Source: Mycobacterium shinjukuense
GTDB taxonomy: Bacteria; Actinomycetota; Actinomycetes; Mycobacteriales; Mycobacteriaceae
DNA length: 64,000 nucleotides
Direction: 5' to 3'
Assembly: GCF_010730055.1 (NCBI RefSeq)
Contig: NZ_AP022575.1
Location: 372,001-436,000 of the forward strand
The stretch's first letter is position 1; each line of letters opens with the position of its first letter. Shown here piece after piece: positions 32,556 to 41,875 of this stretch. The notes beneath the pieces are model-generated. The model made no database searches, was not told where the DNA came from, and was given only the letters and a program-made list of their open reading frames with translations. The translations under genes were made by a program, and so were the position numbers.

Positions 32556-33449
32556 ATGCCCGAGACGCCTCGGCTGCTGTTCGTGCACGCCCACCCCGAC
32601 GACGAGAGCCTCAGCAACGGCGCCACCATCGCCCACTACACCGCCCGCGGCGCGCGGGTCGAGGTCGTCACCTGCACGCTGGGTGAAGAGGGCGAGGTCA
32701 TCGGTGACCGCTGGGCACAACTGGCCGTCGACCACGCGGATCAGCTCGGCGGCTACCGCATCGGCGAGCTGACGGCGGCGTTGCGCGCGCTGGGGGTCGG
32801 TGCACCCCATTACCTGGGCGGCGCCGGTCGCTGGCGAGACTCCGGCATGGCCGATACGCAGCCGCGCCGGCCACGCAGGTTCGTCGACGCCGACGAGCGG
32901 GAGGTGGTCGGGGAATTGGTCGCGACCATTCGGCGGCTGCGGCCGCATGTCGTGGTCACCTACGACCCCAACGGCGGCTACGGGCATCCCGACCACGTGC
33001 ACGCCCACGCCGTCACCACGGCCGCGGTAGCCCGGGCCGGCGCCGGGGCCGGCGACCATCCGGGTGACCCGTGGACGGTGCCGAAGTTCTACTGGACGGT
33101 CTTCGGCCTGAGCGCCTTTGCTGCGGGCGCTCGCGCCCTGGGCCCCGAGGATCTGCGACCCGAGTGGGTGCTGCCGTCGGCGGACGAGATCCACTTCGGA
33201 TACGCCGACGGCCGCATCGATGCCGTCATCGAGGCCGATGCGGACGCGCACGCCGCCAAGGTCGCGGCGCTCGCCGCCCATGCCACCCAGGTCGTGATCG
33301 GCCCGACCGGCCGCGCCTGTGCCTTGTCCAACAATCTCGCCCTGCCCATCCTGGCGCAGGAGCATTACGTTCTGGCCGCCGGGTCCGCGGGGGCTCGCGA
33401 CGAGCGCGGCTGGGAAACAGACCTGCTGGCCGGACTTGGTTTCAGCTAA
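32556..33449 (+). CDS. mshB: MshB, GlcNAc-Ins deacetylase of mycothiol synthesis
   Basis: The protein has 297 residues from the ATG at 32556. It is a zinc hydrolase that deacetylates N-acetylglucosaminyl-inositol, the second dedicated enzyme of mycothiol synthesis. The metal ligands are in HAHPDDE (His13, Asp16) and GHPDHVHAHA (His147), and Asp15 is the general base. Length and motifs are complete. The TAGGGT box 6 nt upstream of the ATG suggests a leaderless mRNA. Confidence 0.96.
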   Translation: MPETPRLLFVHAHPDDESLSNGATIAHYTARGARVEVVTCTLGEEGEVIGDRWAQLAVDHADQLGGYRIGELTAALRALGVGAPHYLGGAGRWRDSGMADTQPRRPRRFVDADEREVVGELVATIRRLRPHVVVTYDPNGGYGHPDHVHAHAVTTAAVARAGAGAGDHPGDPWTVPKFYWTVFGLSAFAAGARALGPEDLRPEWVLPSADEIHFGYADGRIDAVIEADADAHAAKVAALAAHATQVVIGPTGRACALSNNLALPILAQEHYVLAAGSAGARDERGWETDLLAGLGFS

Positions 33450-33508
33450 GTTGGCCAGGCGGTATGCTGCTGCTGCTGCCCCATCAGGCAGCCACGGAAG
33501 GAATTCGA

Positions 33509-33616
33509 ATGGACCCCGACCTGGATCCCAACCTGCAGCATTGGCAGGACCGTCTGGACAGCCTGCAGTGGGTCATCGGCTCGATCCTGTCGCAGCTCGA
33601 CAGCGTCCCGACCTGA
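33509..33616 (+). CDS. Small protein (35 residues) upstream of the Rv1171-like gene
   Basis: The ATG at 33509 has GGAAGGA 7-13 nt upstream. The frame encodes MDPDLDPNLQHWQDRLDSLQ, then WVIGSILSQLDSVPT, a short amphipathic peptide with an acidic head. Its stop (CTGA) overlaps the CTG where the next gene would begin. It therefore looks like a translated, coupling mini-gene. The family is not recognised. Confidence 0.55.
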   Translation: MDPDLDPNLQHWQDRLDSLQWVIGSILSQLDSVPT

Positions 33617-34056
33617 CCGAAACCCAGCCGCCCGCCGCTGACGAGGGCGGCGCGACAGATCCAGCCATCCGGTTCGTCGTCTTGGCGCTGTTGGCGGTCG
33701 ACGGCGCGTTGTCCGCGGTGGTCGGCGCGCTGCTGATGCCTTGGTATATCGGCGCGATTCCCTTTCCGGTCAGCGCTTTGATCAGTGGATTGGTCAACGC
33801 CGCCCTGGTCTGGGCCGCCGGGCACTGGACCGGGTCGCCGCGGGTGGCCGCGTTGCCGTTGTGGACGTGGCTGTTGACGGTGGTGGTGATGGTGGTGGGC
33901 GGGCCGGGCGACGATGTCATCCTGGGCGGTCGGGGACCGATGGCCCACGGCGCCTTGATCCTCATCGTGCTGGGCGCCGCGCCGCCGGCGTGGGTGCTGC
34001 GGCGGCACCGAGTCAGCCGGGCTACGGCAACGGCGGCAGCGGCGGGAGGAAGCTGA
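33613..34056 (+). CDS. Integral membrane protein (Rv1171 family)
   Basis: About 147 residues with four hydrophobic segments: FVVLALLAVDGALSAVVGAL, FPVSALISGLVNAALVWAAG, VAALPLWTWLLTVVVMVVGG and ALILIVLGAAPPAWVL. The start is odd. The expected N-terminus (LTETQPPAADEGGATD) begins at a CTG (33613) overlapping the stop of the preceding 35-residue frame. The nearest conventional codon is GTG 33568, inside that frame. The length from CTG agrees with my recollection of Rv1171 (146 residues). The 3' end overlaps the convergent PE gene by 35 nt. The function is unknown. Confidence 0.75.
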   Translation: MTETQPPAADEGGATDPAIRFVVLALLAVDGALSAVVGALLMPWYIGAIPFPVSALISGLVNAALVWAAGHWTGSPRVAALPLWTWLLTVVVMVVGGPGDDVILGGRGPMAHGALILIVLGAAPPAWVLRRHRVSRATATAAAAGGS

Positions 34057-34900
34057 GCAGCCAGTTGATCTCGGTGATGATGAACTGGGTGAGCGACGCG
34101 TCGGTGGCCGCCCAGAGGTTGCTCAGCCCTTGACTAAAAGTGATGGTCCCATCCAGCCAGTCCAGCGTGTTGAACAGAGCGCTCTGGACGATCGGTTCGA
34201 ACAGGTAGTACAAGAACATGATCTGCGGCGCCAGGATGCCGACATAGGGCAGCCAGCCCGCCGCCCACGAGGCGAGCAGGAAGCCGTACTCCACCCACGG
34301 CTCGACGGCAAGGTAGAAATTCTCGATGGCGGTGGCGACCGATACCGGGATGACAGCCGCCGCTGCGGCACTGGCCACGGGCTGCAGGAGCGCGTTGCCG
34401 GCGGCCAGGGCGCCGGTCCCGCCGGTGGGCGCCAGCGCCGCAGCGCCGGCGCCGATGTTGGCTGCGGCCGCTCCGCCGAGGACGCTGGAGCCCCCCGTCC
34501 CGGCGAACACGTTTTGGAGTTGGCTCACCACATTGGGCGCGATGCCGCTTTGGTCAATCATCGGTTGCCCCAGCAGCTTTTCGGCGGGCGAGGTCAGCGC
34601 GTTCACCAAGTTCTGCGCGGCGCTGGCCTCGGTGGCCGCATACGCGTTCGCGCTGGCGTTCAGGGCCTGCGCGAACTGGTCATGAAACGCCGCGAATTGC
34701 GCGCTGAGCTGCTGATACCCCTGGCCATACGAGGAAAACAGCGCGGCGACCTGCGCGGAAACCTGGTCGGCGGCGGCCGCCATGACTCCCGTCGTCGGCG
34801 ATGCCGCCGCGGCGTTGGCCGCGTTGATGGTCGAACCGATTCCGGCGATCTCCGAAGCCGCCGCCGTCAGCGCCGGCGGCGCCGCGTGCACAAACGACAT
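34022..34900 (-). CDS. PE family protein (PE12-like)
   Basis: The protein has 292 residues from the ATG at 34900, with AGGGGGTG upstream. The PE domain covers residues 1-~95 (MSFVHAAPPALTAAASEIAG, then YQQLSAQFAAFHDQFAQALN and YAATEASAAQ). An Ala/Gly-rich stretch follows, and a C-terminal domain with hydrophobic segments (WVEYGFLLASWAAGWLPYVG, PQIMFLYYLFEPIVQSALFN) that is shared by several PE/PPE proteins. It ends in a Pro-Leu tail. Syntenic position between the Rv1171 homologue and fbiC matches PE12 (Rv1172c). It is probably exported by ESX-5. Confidence 0.88.
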   Translation of the reverse strand: MSFVHAAPPALTAAASEIAGIGSTINAANAAAASPTTGVMAAAADQVSAQVAALFSSYGQGYQQLSAQFAAFHDQFAQALNASANAYAATEASAAQNLVNALTSPAEKLLGQPMIDQSGIAPNVVSQLQNVFAGTGGSSVLGGAAAANIGAGAAALAPTGGTGALAAGNALLQPVASAAAAAVIPVSVATAIENFYLAVEPWVEYGFLLASWAAGWLPYVGILAPQIMFLYYLFEPIVQSALFNTLDWLDGTITFSQGLSNLWAATDASLTQFIITEINWLLSFLPPLPPLP

Positions 34901-35025
34901 CTGGTGACACCCCCTGCGTCGGTTCACCGTATGGTATCGCGACCAGCGGTGCAGGGTGCTGGAGTCAACAAACACCCTGCTGGTCAGTGGCGTGCGGGCG
35001 GTGGCCTGCCGCTACTGTTGCGAAC

Positions 35026-37578
35026 ATGGCACCCACCGCCCTGCCTTGCCCGGTCGTTCCGCCCAAGGCCGATGCTTCCGCGCTGCGCCGGGTACTGCGG
35101 CGGGCCCGCGACGGTGTCCTGCTGAACGTCGATGAGGCGGCCGTCGCCATGACCGCGCGCGGCGACGCGCTGGCCGACCTGTGCGCGAGCGCGGCGCGGG
35201 TGCGTGACGCGGGCCTCACGTCGGCCGGACGTCGCGGGGCGGGCGGGCGATTGCCGATCAGCTATTCGCGTAAGGTGTTCATCCCGGTCACCCGGCTATG
35301 CCGGGACAAGTGCCACTACTGCACGTTCGTCGCCGTGCCGGGCAAACTGCGCGCCGAAGGCGCCGGCATGTACCTGGAGCCCGACGAAATACTCGAGGTC
35401 GCCCGCCGCGGCGGCGAACTCGGTTGCAAGGAAGCATTATTCACCCTCGGGGACCGTCCGGAGGCGCGCTGGCCGGAGGCGCGCGAGTGGCTTGGCCAAC
35501 GAGGCTACGACTCCACCCTGTCGTACGTGCGGGCGATGGCGATCCGGGTGCTGGAGGAGACCGGGCTGTTGCCGCACCTGAACCCCGGGGTGATGAGCTG
35601 GTCGGAGATGTCGCGGCTGAAGCCGGTGGCGCCGTCGATGGGCATGATGCTGGAGACGACGTCGCGCCGGCTGTTCGAAACCAAGGGTCTGGCGCACTAC
35701 GGTAGCCCCGACAAAGACCCAGCGGTGCGGCTGCGGGCCTTGACCGACGCCGGCCGGTTGTCCATTCCGTTCACCACCGGTCTGTTGGTCGGCATCGGCG
35801 AGACGCTGTCCGAGCGTGCCGCAACCTTGCATGCGATCCGCAAGTCGCACAAGGAGTTCGGGCATATCCAAGAAGTGATCGTGCAGAACTTCCGCGCCAA
35901 GGAACACACCGCGATGGCCGCCTTTCCCGACGCGGGGATCGAGGACTACTTGGCGACGGTGGCGGTGGCGCGGCTGGTGCTCGGCCCGGGCATGCGGATC
36001 CAGGCGCCACCGAACCTGGTGTCCCGCAACGAGTGCCTGGCGCTGGTCGGCGCCGGTGTCGACGACTGGGGCGGTGTCTCACCGCTGACCCCCGACCATG
36101 TCAACCCCGAACGGCCGTGGCCGGCCGTGGATGAGCTGGCCGCGGTCACCGCGGAGGCCGGTTATGAGCTGGTGCAGCGGTTGACCGCCCAACCCAAGTA
36201 CGTGCTGGCAGGCGCCGCCTGGATCGACCCCCGGGTGCGGAAATATGTTCTGGCGCTGGCCGATCCGGCGACCGGTTTTGCCCGCGACGGCAATCCGGTG
36301 GGCATGCCGTGGCAGGAACCCGACGAGGTGGAGTCCTGCGGCCGGGTGGACCTCAACGCGGCAATCGACACCGCGGGCCGCAACACGCAAACCCGCAGCG
36401 ACCTCGACAGCGCGTTCGGCGACTGGGAATCGATCCGCGCGCAGGTGCACGAGTTGGCGGTCCGCGCACCCGAGCGCATCGACACCGATGTGCTTGCCGC
36501 GCTGCGGTCTGCCGAACGCGATCCCGCCGGCTGCACCGACGAGGAGTACCTGACATTGGCGACCGCCGACGGTCCAGCCTTGGATGCCGTTGCCGCACTG
36601 GCTGATTCGTTGCGCCGCGACGTGGTCGGCGATGACGTGACCTTCGTGGTCAACCGCAACATCAACTTCACCAACATCTGTTACGTCGGCTGCCGGTTCT
36701 GCGCGTTCGCCCAGCGCAAGGGTGACGCCGACGCCTACTCGTTGTCGACCGCCGAGGTTGCCGAACGCGCGTGGCAGGCGCACCTGGCCGGTGCGACCGA
36801 GGTCTGCATGCAGGGTGGCATCGACCCGGAGCTGCCGGTCACCGGTTACGCCGATCTGGTTCGCGCCGTCAAGGCGCGGGTGCCGTCCATGCACGTGCAC
36901 GCGTTTTCCCCAATGGAGATCGCCAACGGTGTGACCAAGAGCGGGTTGAGCATTCGCGAGTGGCTGATCGGCCTGCGCGAGGCCGGGCTGGACACCATCC
37001 CAGGTACCGCCGCCGAGATTCTCGACGACGAGGTGCGTTGGGTGCTCACCAAGGGCAAGTTGCCGAGCTCGCTGTGGATCGAGATCGTGACCACCGCGCA
37101 TGAGGTGGGTCTGCGGTCGTCGTCGACGATGATGTACGGCCATGTCGACAGCCCGCGGCACTGGGTCGCCCACCTCAACGTGCTGCGCGCCATCCAGGAC
37201 CGTACCGGCGGTTTCACCGAGTTCGTGCCGCTGCCGTTCGTGCACCAGAATTCGCCGCTGTATCTCGCCGGAGCGGCGCGGCCCGGCCCGACCCATCGCG
37301 ACAACCGTGCGGTGCACGCGCTGGCGCGGATCATGCTGCACGGCCGCATCGCCCACATCCAGACCAGCTGGGTGAAACTCGGCGTGGACGGCACGCGAGT
37401 GATGCTCAACGGCGGCGCCAACGACCTGGGCGGCACGCTGATGGAGGAGACCATCTCGCGGATGGCCGGCTCCGAGCACGGGTCGGCCAAGACCGCTGCC
37501 GAGCTGGTCGCGATCGCTGAAGGGATCGGACGGCCCGCGCGGCAGCGCACCACCACCTACGCCCCGTTGGCGGCGTAG
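35026..37578 (+). CDS. fbiC: FbiC, FO synthase (fused CofG/CofH)
   Basis: The protein has 850 residues from the ATG at 35026. It makes FO, the deazaflavin chromophore of coenzyme F420, from tyrosine and a riboflavin precursor. Two radical-SAM domains are present. The first cluster motif is at Cys92/96/99 (TRLCRDKCHYCT), the CofG half. The second is at Cys552/556/559 (ICYVGCRFCAF), the CofH half. A TACTGT box (35013-35018) lies 7 nt upstream of the ATG and there is no ribosome site, so the transcript is probably leaderless. No defects are seen. Confidence 0.96.
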   Translation: MAPTALPCPVVPPKADASALRRVLRRARDGVLLNVDEAAVAMTARGDALADLCASAARVRDAGLTSAGRRGAGGRLPISYSRKVFIPVTRLCRDKCHYCTFVAVPGKLRAEGAGMYLEPDEILEVARRGGELGCKEALFTLGDRPEARWPEAREWLGQRGYDSTLSYVRAMAIRVLEETGLLPHLNPGVMSWSEMSRLKPVAPSMGMMLETTSRRLFETKGLAHYGSPDKDPAVRLRALTDAGRLSIPFTTGLLVGIGETLSERAATLHAIRKSHKEFGHIQEVIVQNFRAKEHTAMAAFPDAGIEDYLATVAVARLVLGPGMRIQAPPNLVSRNECLALVGAGVDDWGGVSPLTPDHVNPERPWPAVDELAAVTAEAGYELVQRLTAQPKYVLAGAAWIDPRVRKYVLALADPATGFARDGNPVGMPWQEPDEVESCGRVDLNAAIDTAGRNTQTRSDLDSAFGDWESIRAQVHELAVRAPERIDTDVLAALRSAERDPAGCTDEEYLTLATADGPALDAVAALADSLRRDVVGDDVTFVVNRNINFTNICYVGCRFCAFAQRKGDADAYSLSTAEVAERAWQAHLAGATEVCMQGGIDPELPVTGYADLVRAVKARVPSMHVHAFSPMEIANGVTKSGLSIREWLIGLREAGLDTIPGTAAEILDDEVRWVLTKGKLPSSLWIEIVTTAHEVGLRSSSTMMYGHVDSPRHWVAHLNVLRAIQDRTGGFTEFVPLPFVHQNSPLYLAGAARPGPTHRDNRAVHALARIMLHGRIAHIQTSWVKLGVDGTRVMLNGGANDLGGTLMEETISRMAGSEHGSAKTAAELVAIAEGIGRPARQRTTTYAPLAA

Positions 37579-37864
37579 CGTCGCCTGGTGACCGACGCCG
37601 CCCGTCTAGATGACCAGGTGCAGCGGCTGGTGGTCGCCGAATCCTCAGACCGGGGTATGTAGATCGAGGAGAGCTCCTTCGACTTGCTTGGCGTCGGTTG
37701 CCAAGATCAGCCGATGACCGGCCTTTCCCGGCTTTGACGGGCCGGCGTCGGCGAGTCCCTCGTACACCACCATCCTGGACGAATCCGCGGGACGAAGTTA
37801 ACAATGTTGGCCACAAGGCTCCTCGATGCGTGGCTCGGTCGTGACCAGTCGATCGGAGGCGGGC
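37579..37864. other. Intergenic region with two tiny frames, probable relic DNA
   Basis: On the plus strand a GTG at 37588, 9 nt after fbiC, opens a 24-codon frame (MTDAARLDDQVQRLVVAESS, then DRGM) ending at 37662. On the minus strand an ATG at 37773 opens a 42-codon frame (MVVYEGLADAGPSKPGKAGH, then RLILATDAKQVEGALLDLHT) ending at 37645. The latter reads like the end of a real protein and may be a relic. No family is recognised for either. The PE gene's ribosome site (GGAGGCGGG) closes the region. Confidence 0.35.
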
Positions 37865-39313
37865 ATGTCGTTTGTGATCGCGGATCCTGGGATGGTGGTG
37901 GCCGCGGCGACGGACTTGGAGGCCGTCCGTTCTGCGTTGAACGCGGCCAATGCGGCGGCAAGTCAGACGACCAAGGTGGTGGCGATGGCCGCCGATGATG
38001 TGTCGGCGGCCATCGCGGCGTGGTTCGACACGTACGCCCGGGAATATCAAGCGGTGAACGCCCGAGCGGCAGCGTTTCACGCCCAGTTTGTGCAGACCTT
38101 GACCGCGAGTGCGGGGTCATATGCGGGCACCGAGGTGGCCAATGCGTCGCCGTTGCAGAGCACCGCGCAGGAGGCGCCGGGCACGGTGAATGCGCCCGCC
38201 GAGGGTAACGGTGGTTCGCTGATAGGCAAGGTCGGTGTCGGCGAGTCGGCCGTTGCGAGCGTGAACGGCGGCGCGGGCGGCGGGCAGGCCGCCACCAGCG
38301 CCGCGGTCGTCAGCCCGAATCCAGGCAATGTGACGAGCAACGCGGAGAGCGGCACGAGCAGCACCGCCCCCAGCGGCATCGCGGCCAGCGGCATCGCGGC
38401 CAGCGGCATCGCGGCCAGCGGTGGCGGGACCACCGGCGGGGGGGTGGGGGTGACGTATGCGGTGACGTCGCAGTGGGATGGCGGGTTTGTGGCGCAGTAC
38501 ACGATCACCAATTCGGGTGAGGCTGCGTTGAGCAATTGGCGGGTCGAATTCGATTTGCCCGCAAACGAATCCATCACCAGTGTGTGGAACGGACAGCTTG
38601 CCCAGGCTGACACGCACTACGTGCTGACTCCGGAGTCGTGGACGCAGACGATTGCGCCGGGCGGTTCGGTCGTTGTTGGTTTCCAGGCCGCGCAGACCGG
38701 CGCCTACTCGCCGCCGACGAATGTGTCCGTCAACGGCGAACCAGTCAGCGGCACCACCAGCGGCGGTGGCACCACCAGCGGCGGTGGCACTACTACCGGC
38801 GGTGGCACCACTACCGGCGGTGGCACCACTAGCGGTGGTGGCACCACTAGCGGCGGTGGCACCAGCGGGGCGATGTCGGGGGAGTTCTCGCCTTATATCG
38901 ATATGACGTTGTGGCCGCCGTTGACCAACGCCAACGCTGTGGCCCTGGCTGACGCGGGAGTCGACGACGCCACGCTGGCCTTCATCGTCAGCGGCGCAGG
39001 CAACCAGCCGGCCTGGGGTGGGGTGTATTCGCTGACCGACCCGGTGATCACCTCGCAGATCTCGGCCCTGCGGGGTGCGGGTATCGATCCGACCATCTCG
39101 TTCGGCGGTGCCAATGGCGTGGATCTGGCGTATACCGCTCCCAGCGCCACCGTGCTGGCCGAGCAGTACGAGTCGGTGGTGAGCGCCTTCGGAATTTACA
39201 AGTTCGACTTCGACGTCGAAGGGGGGATGCAGGCCAACACTGCGGTGCTGACCAAACAGGCGCAGGCGATCGCGATGCTGCAGGCGGAGCAGGCGGCTGC
39301 GGGCACCGGTTGA
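37865..39313 (+). CDS. PE-CBM2-GH18 fusion protein, 5' part (cut by a frameshift in module 1)
   Basis: From the ATG at 37865 (GGAGG upstream) this frame gives 482 residues. Residues 1-~97 are a PE domain (MSFVIADPGMVVAAATDLEA, YQAVNARAAAFHAQFVQTLT, YAGTEVANAS), directing ESX-dependent export. A Ser/Gly/Ala-rich linker leads to a family 2 carbohydrate-binding module (~residues 195-295; VTSQWDGGFVAQYTITNSGE, LSNWRVEFDL, SVWNGQL, SWTQTI). A Thr-Gly-Gly repeat linker and the first half of a GH18 domain (FSPYIDMTLWPPL, PTISFGGANG, YKFDFDVEGG) follow. The frame ends early because GGCACCGG at 39302-39309 lacks two bases found in the second copy (GGCACCCCGG). Confidence 0.88.
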   Translation: MSFVIADPGMVVAAATDLEAVRSALNAANAAASQTTKVVAMAADDVSAAIAAWFDTYAREYQAVNARAAAFHAQFVQTLTASAGSYAGTEVANASPLQSTAQEAPGTVNAPAEGNGGSLIGKVGVGESAVASVNGGAGGGQAATSAAVVSPNPGNVTSNAESGTSSTAPSGIAASGIAASGIAASGGGTTGGGVGVTYAVTSQWDGGFVAQYTITNSGEAALSNWRVEFDLPANESITSVWNGQLAQADTHYVLTPESWTQTIAPGGSVVVGFQAAQTGAYSPPTNVSVNGEPVSGTTSGGGTTSGGGTTTGGGTTTGGGTTSGGGTTSGGGTSGAMSGEFSPYIDMTLWPPLTNANAVALADAGVDDATLAFIVSGAGNQPAWGGVYSLTDPVITSQISALRGAGIDPTISFGGANGVDLAYTAPSATVLAEQYESVVSAFGIYKFDFDVEGGMQANTAVLTKQAQAIAMLQAEQAAAGTG

Positions 39314-41875
39314 AGTTTCCTACACCCTTCCGGTATTGCCGACGGGTTTGACCCACGACGGGTTGGGGGTGCTGCAGATCGCTAAGGCTAACGGTGTGAA
39401 CATCACCCGGGTCAACATCATGGCCATGGACTACGGCGAGAGTTTCCATCAGGGCGGAAACCCCGACATGGGTGACCTCGCGATCCAGGCGGCGCAGTCG
39501 GTCCATGGTCAGTTGATGACGCTGTATCCCTCGCTGTCCAGTGAGCAGGCGTGGGAGATGATCGGGGTGACGCCCATGATCGGAATCAACGACGTGATGA
39601 GCGAGGTCTTCACCGTCGAGGATGCCCACCAGTTGGTTGCTTTCGCCGATCAGAACGACATCGGTGAGCTGGGCTTTTGGTCGGTCGCCCGGGACACCAC
39701 GGGCCAATTGGGTGTCGTTTCACCCAATGGCAGCGGAGTGGAACAAGACCCCCTTGAGTACTCCAAGGTCTTCGCCCAGTTCGACGGCAGCGGCGGTGAC
39801 ACTACCGGCGGCGGTACCAGCGGCGGTGACACCAGCGGCGGTGACACCAGCGGCGGTGACACTGGCGGCGGTACCAGCGGCGGTGACACCAGCGGCGGTG
39901 ACACTGGCGGCGGTGACACCAGCGGCGGTACCAGCGGTGGCGGGACCACCGGCGGGGGGGTGGGGGTGACGTATGCGGTGACGTCGCAGTGGGATGGCGG
40001 GTTTGTGGCGCAGTACACGATCACCAATTCGGGTGAGGCTGCGTTGAGCAATTGGCGGGTCGAATTCGATTTGCCCGCAAACGAATCCATCACCAGTGTG
40101 TGGAACGGACAGCTTGCCCAGGCTGACACGCACTACGTGCTGACTCCGGAGTCGTGGACGCAGACGATTGCGCCGGGCGGTTCGGTCGTTGTTGGTTTCC
40201 AGGCCGCGCAGACCGGCGCCTACTCGCCGCCGACGAATGTGTCCGTCAACGGCGAACCAGTCAGCGGCACCACTAGCGGCGGTGGCACCACCAGCGGCGG
40301 TGGCACTACTACCGGCGGTGGCACTACCACCGGCGGGGGCACCACTAGTGGCGGTGGCACCACTAGCGGCGGTGGCACCACTAGCGGCGGTGGCACCAGC
40401 GGGGCGATGTCGGGGGAGTTCTCGCCTTATATCGATATGACGTTGTGGCCGCCGTTGACCAACGCCAACGCTGTGGCCCTGGCTGACGCGGGAGTCGACG
40501 ACGCCACGCTGGCCTTCATCGTCAGCGGCGCAGGCAACCAGCCGGCCTGGGGTGGGGTGTATTCGCTGACCGACCCGGTGATCACCTCGCAGATCTCGGC
40601 CCTGCGGGGTGCGGGTATCGATCCGACCATCTCGTTCGGCGGTGCCAATGGCGTGGATCTGGCGTATACCGCTCCCAGCGCCACCGTGCTGGCCGAGCAG
40701 TACGAGTCGGTGGTGAGCGCCTTCGGAATTTACAAGTTCGACTTCGACGTCGAAGGGGGGATGCAGGCCAACACTGCGGTGCTGACCAAACAGGCGCAGG
40801 CGATCGCGATGCTGCAGGCGGAGCAGGCGGCTGCGGGCACCCCGGTTGAAGTTTCCTACACCCTTCCGGTATTGCCGACGGGTTTGACCCACGACGGGTT
40901 GGGGGTGCTGCAGATCGCTAAGGCTAACGGTGTGAACATCACCCGGGTCAACATCATGGCCATGGACTACGGCGAGAGTTTCCATCAGGGCGGAAACCCC
41001 GACATGGGTGACCTCGCGATCCAGGCGGCGCAGTCGGTCCATGGTCAGTTGATGACGCTGTATCCCTCGCTGTCCAGTGAGCAGGCGTGGGAGATGATCG
41101 GGGTGACGCCCATGATCGGAATCAACGACGTGATGAGCGAGGTCTTCACCGTCGAGGATGCCCACCAGTTGGTTGCTTTCGCCGATCAGAACGACATCGG
41201 TGAGCTGGGCTTTTGGTCGGTCGCCCGGGACACCACGGGCCAATTGGGTGTCGTTTCACCCAATGGCAGCGGAGTGGAACAAGACCCCCTTGAGTACTCC
41301 AAGGTCTTCGCCCAGTTCGACGGCAGCGGCGGTGACACTACCGGCGGCGGTACCAGCGGCGGTGACACCAGCGGCGGTACCAGCGGCGGTGACACCAGCG
41401 GCGGCGGTACCAGTGGCGGTGACACTGGCGGCGGTACCAGCAGCGGCGGTGACACCAGCGGCGGTGACACTGGCGGCGGTACCAGCGGCGGTGACACCAG
41501 CGGCGGTGACACTGGCGGCGGTGACACCAGCGGCGGTACCAGCGGTGGCGGGACCACCGGCGGGGGGGTGGGGGTGACGTATGCGGTGACGTCGCAGTGG
41601 GATGGCGGGTTTGTGGCGCAGTACACGATCACCAATTCGGGTGAGGCTGCGTTGAGCAATTGGCGGGTCGAATTCGATTTGCCCGCAAACGAATCCATCA
41701 CCAGTGTGTGGAACGGACAGCTTGCCCAGGCTGACACGCACTACGTGCTGACTCCGGAGTCGTGGACGCAGACGATTGCGCCGGGCGGTTCGGTCGTTGT
41801 TGGTTTCCAGGCCGCGCAGACCGGCGCCTACTCGCCGCCGACGAATGTGTCCGTCAACGGCGAACCAGTCAGCGG
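38446..41875 (+). repeat. Three near-identical CBM2-linker DNA repeats and two near-identical GH18 repeats
   Basis: The CBM2 coding block occurs at about 38446-38750, 39962-40266 and 41570-41875 with no base differences that I could find by eye. The GH18 block is repeated at 38875-39790 and 40408-41330, differing visibly only by the 2-bp deletion near 39305. Offsets between CBM2 copies are 1516 and 1608 bp. They differ because the intervening Gly-Gly-Asp/Ser-Thr linkers have different repeat numbers. Such long direct repeats invite recombination, gene conversion and assembly errors. Confidence 0.85.

Noticed and set aside
39295..39340. Programmed frameshifting between GH18 halves
   Set aside because: The second copy has the two missing bases and reads straight through, and there is no slippery heptamer or conserved structure; a deletion is simpler.
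39720..41243. 507-residue minus-strand frame across the repeated modules
   Set aside because: Its sequence is the reverse of CBM2/GH18 coding DNA and has no domain features of its own.
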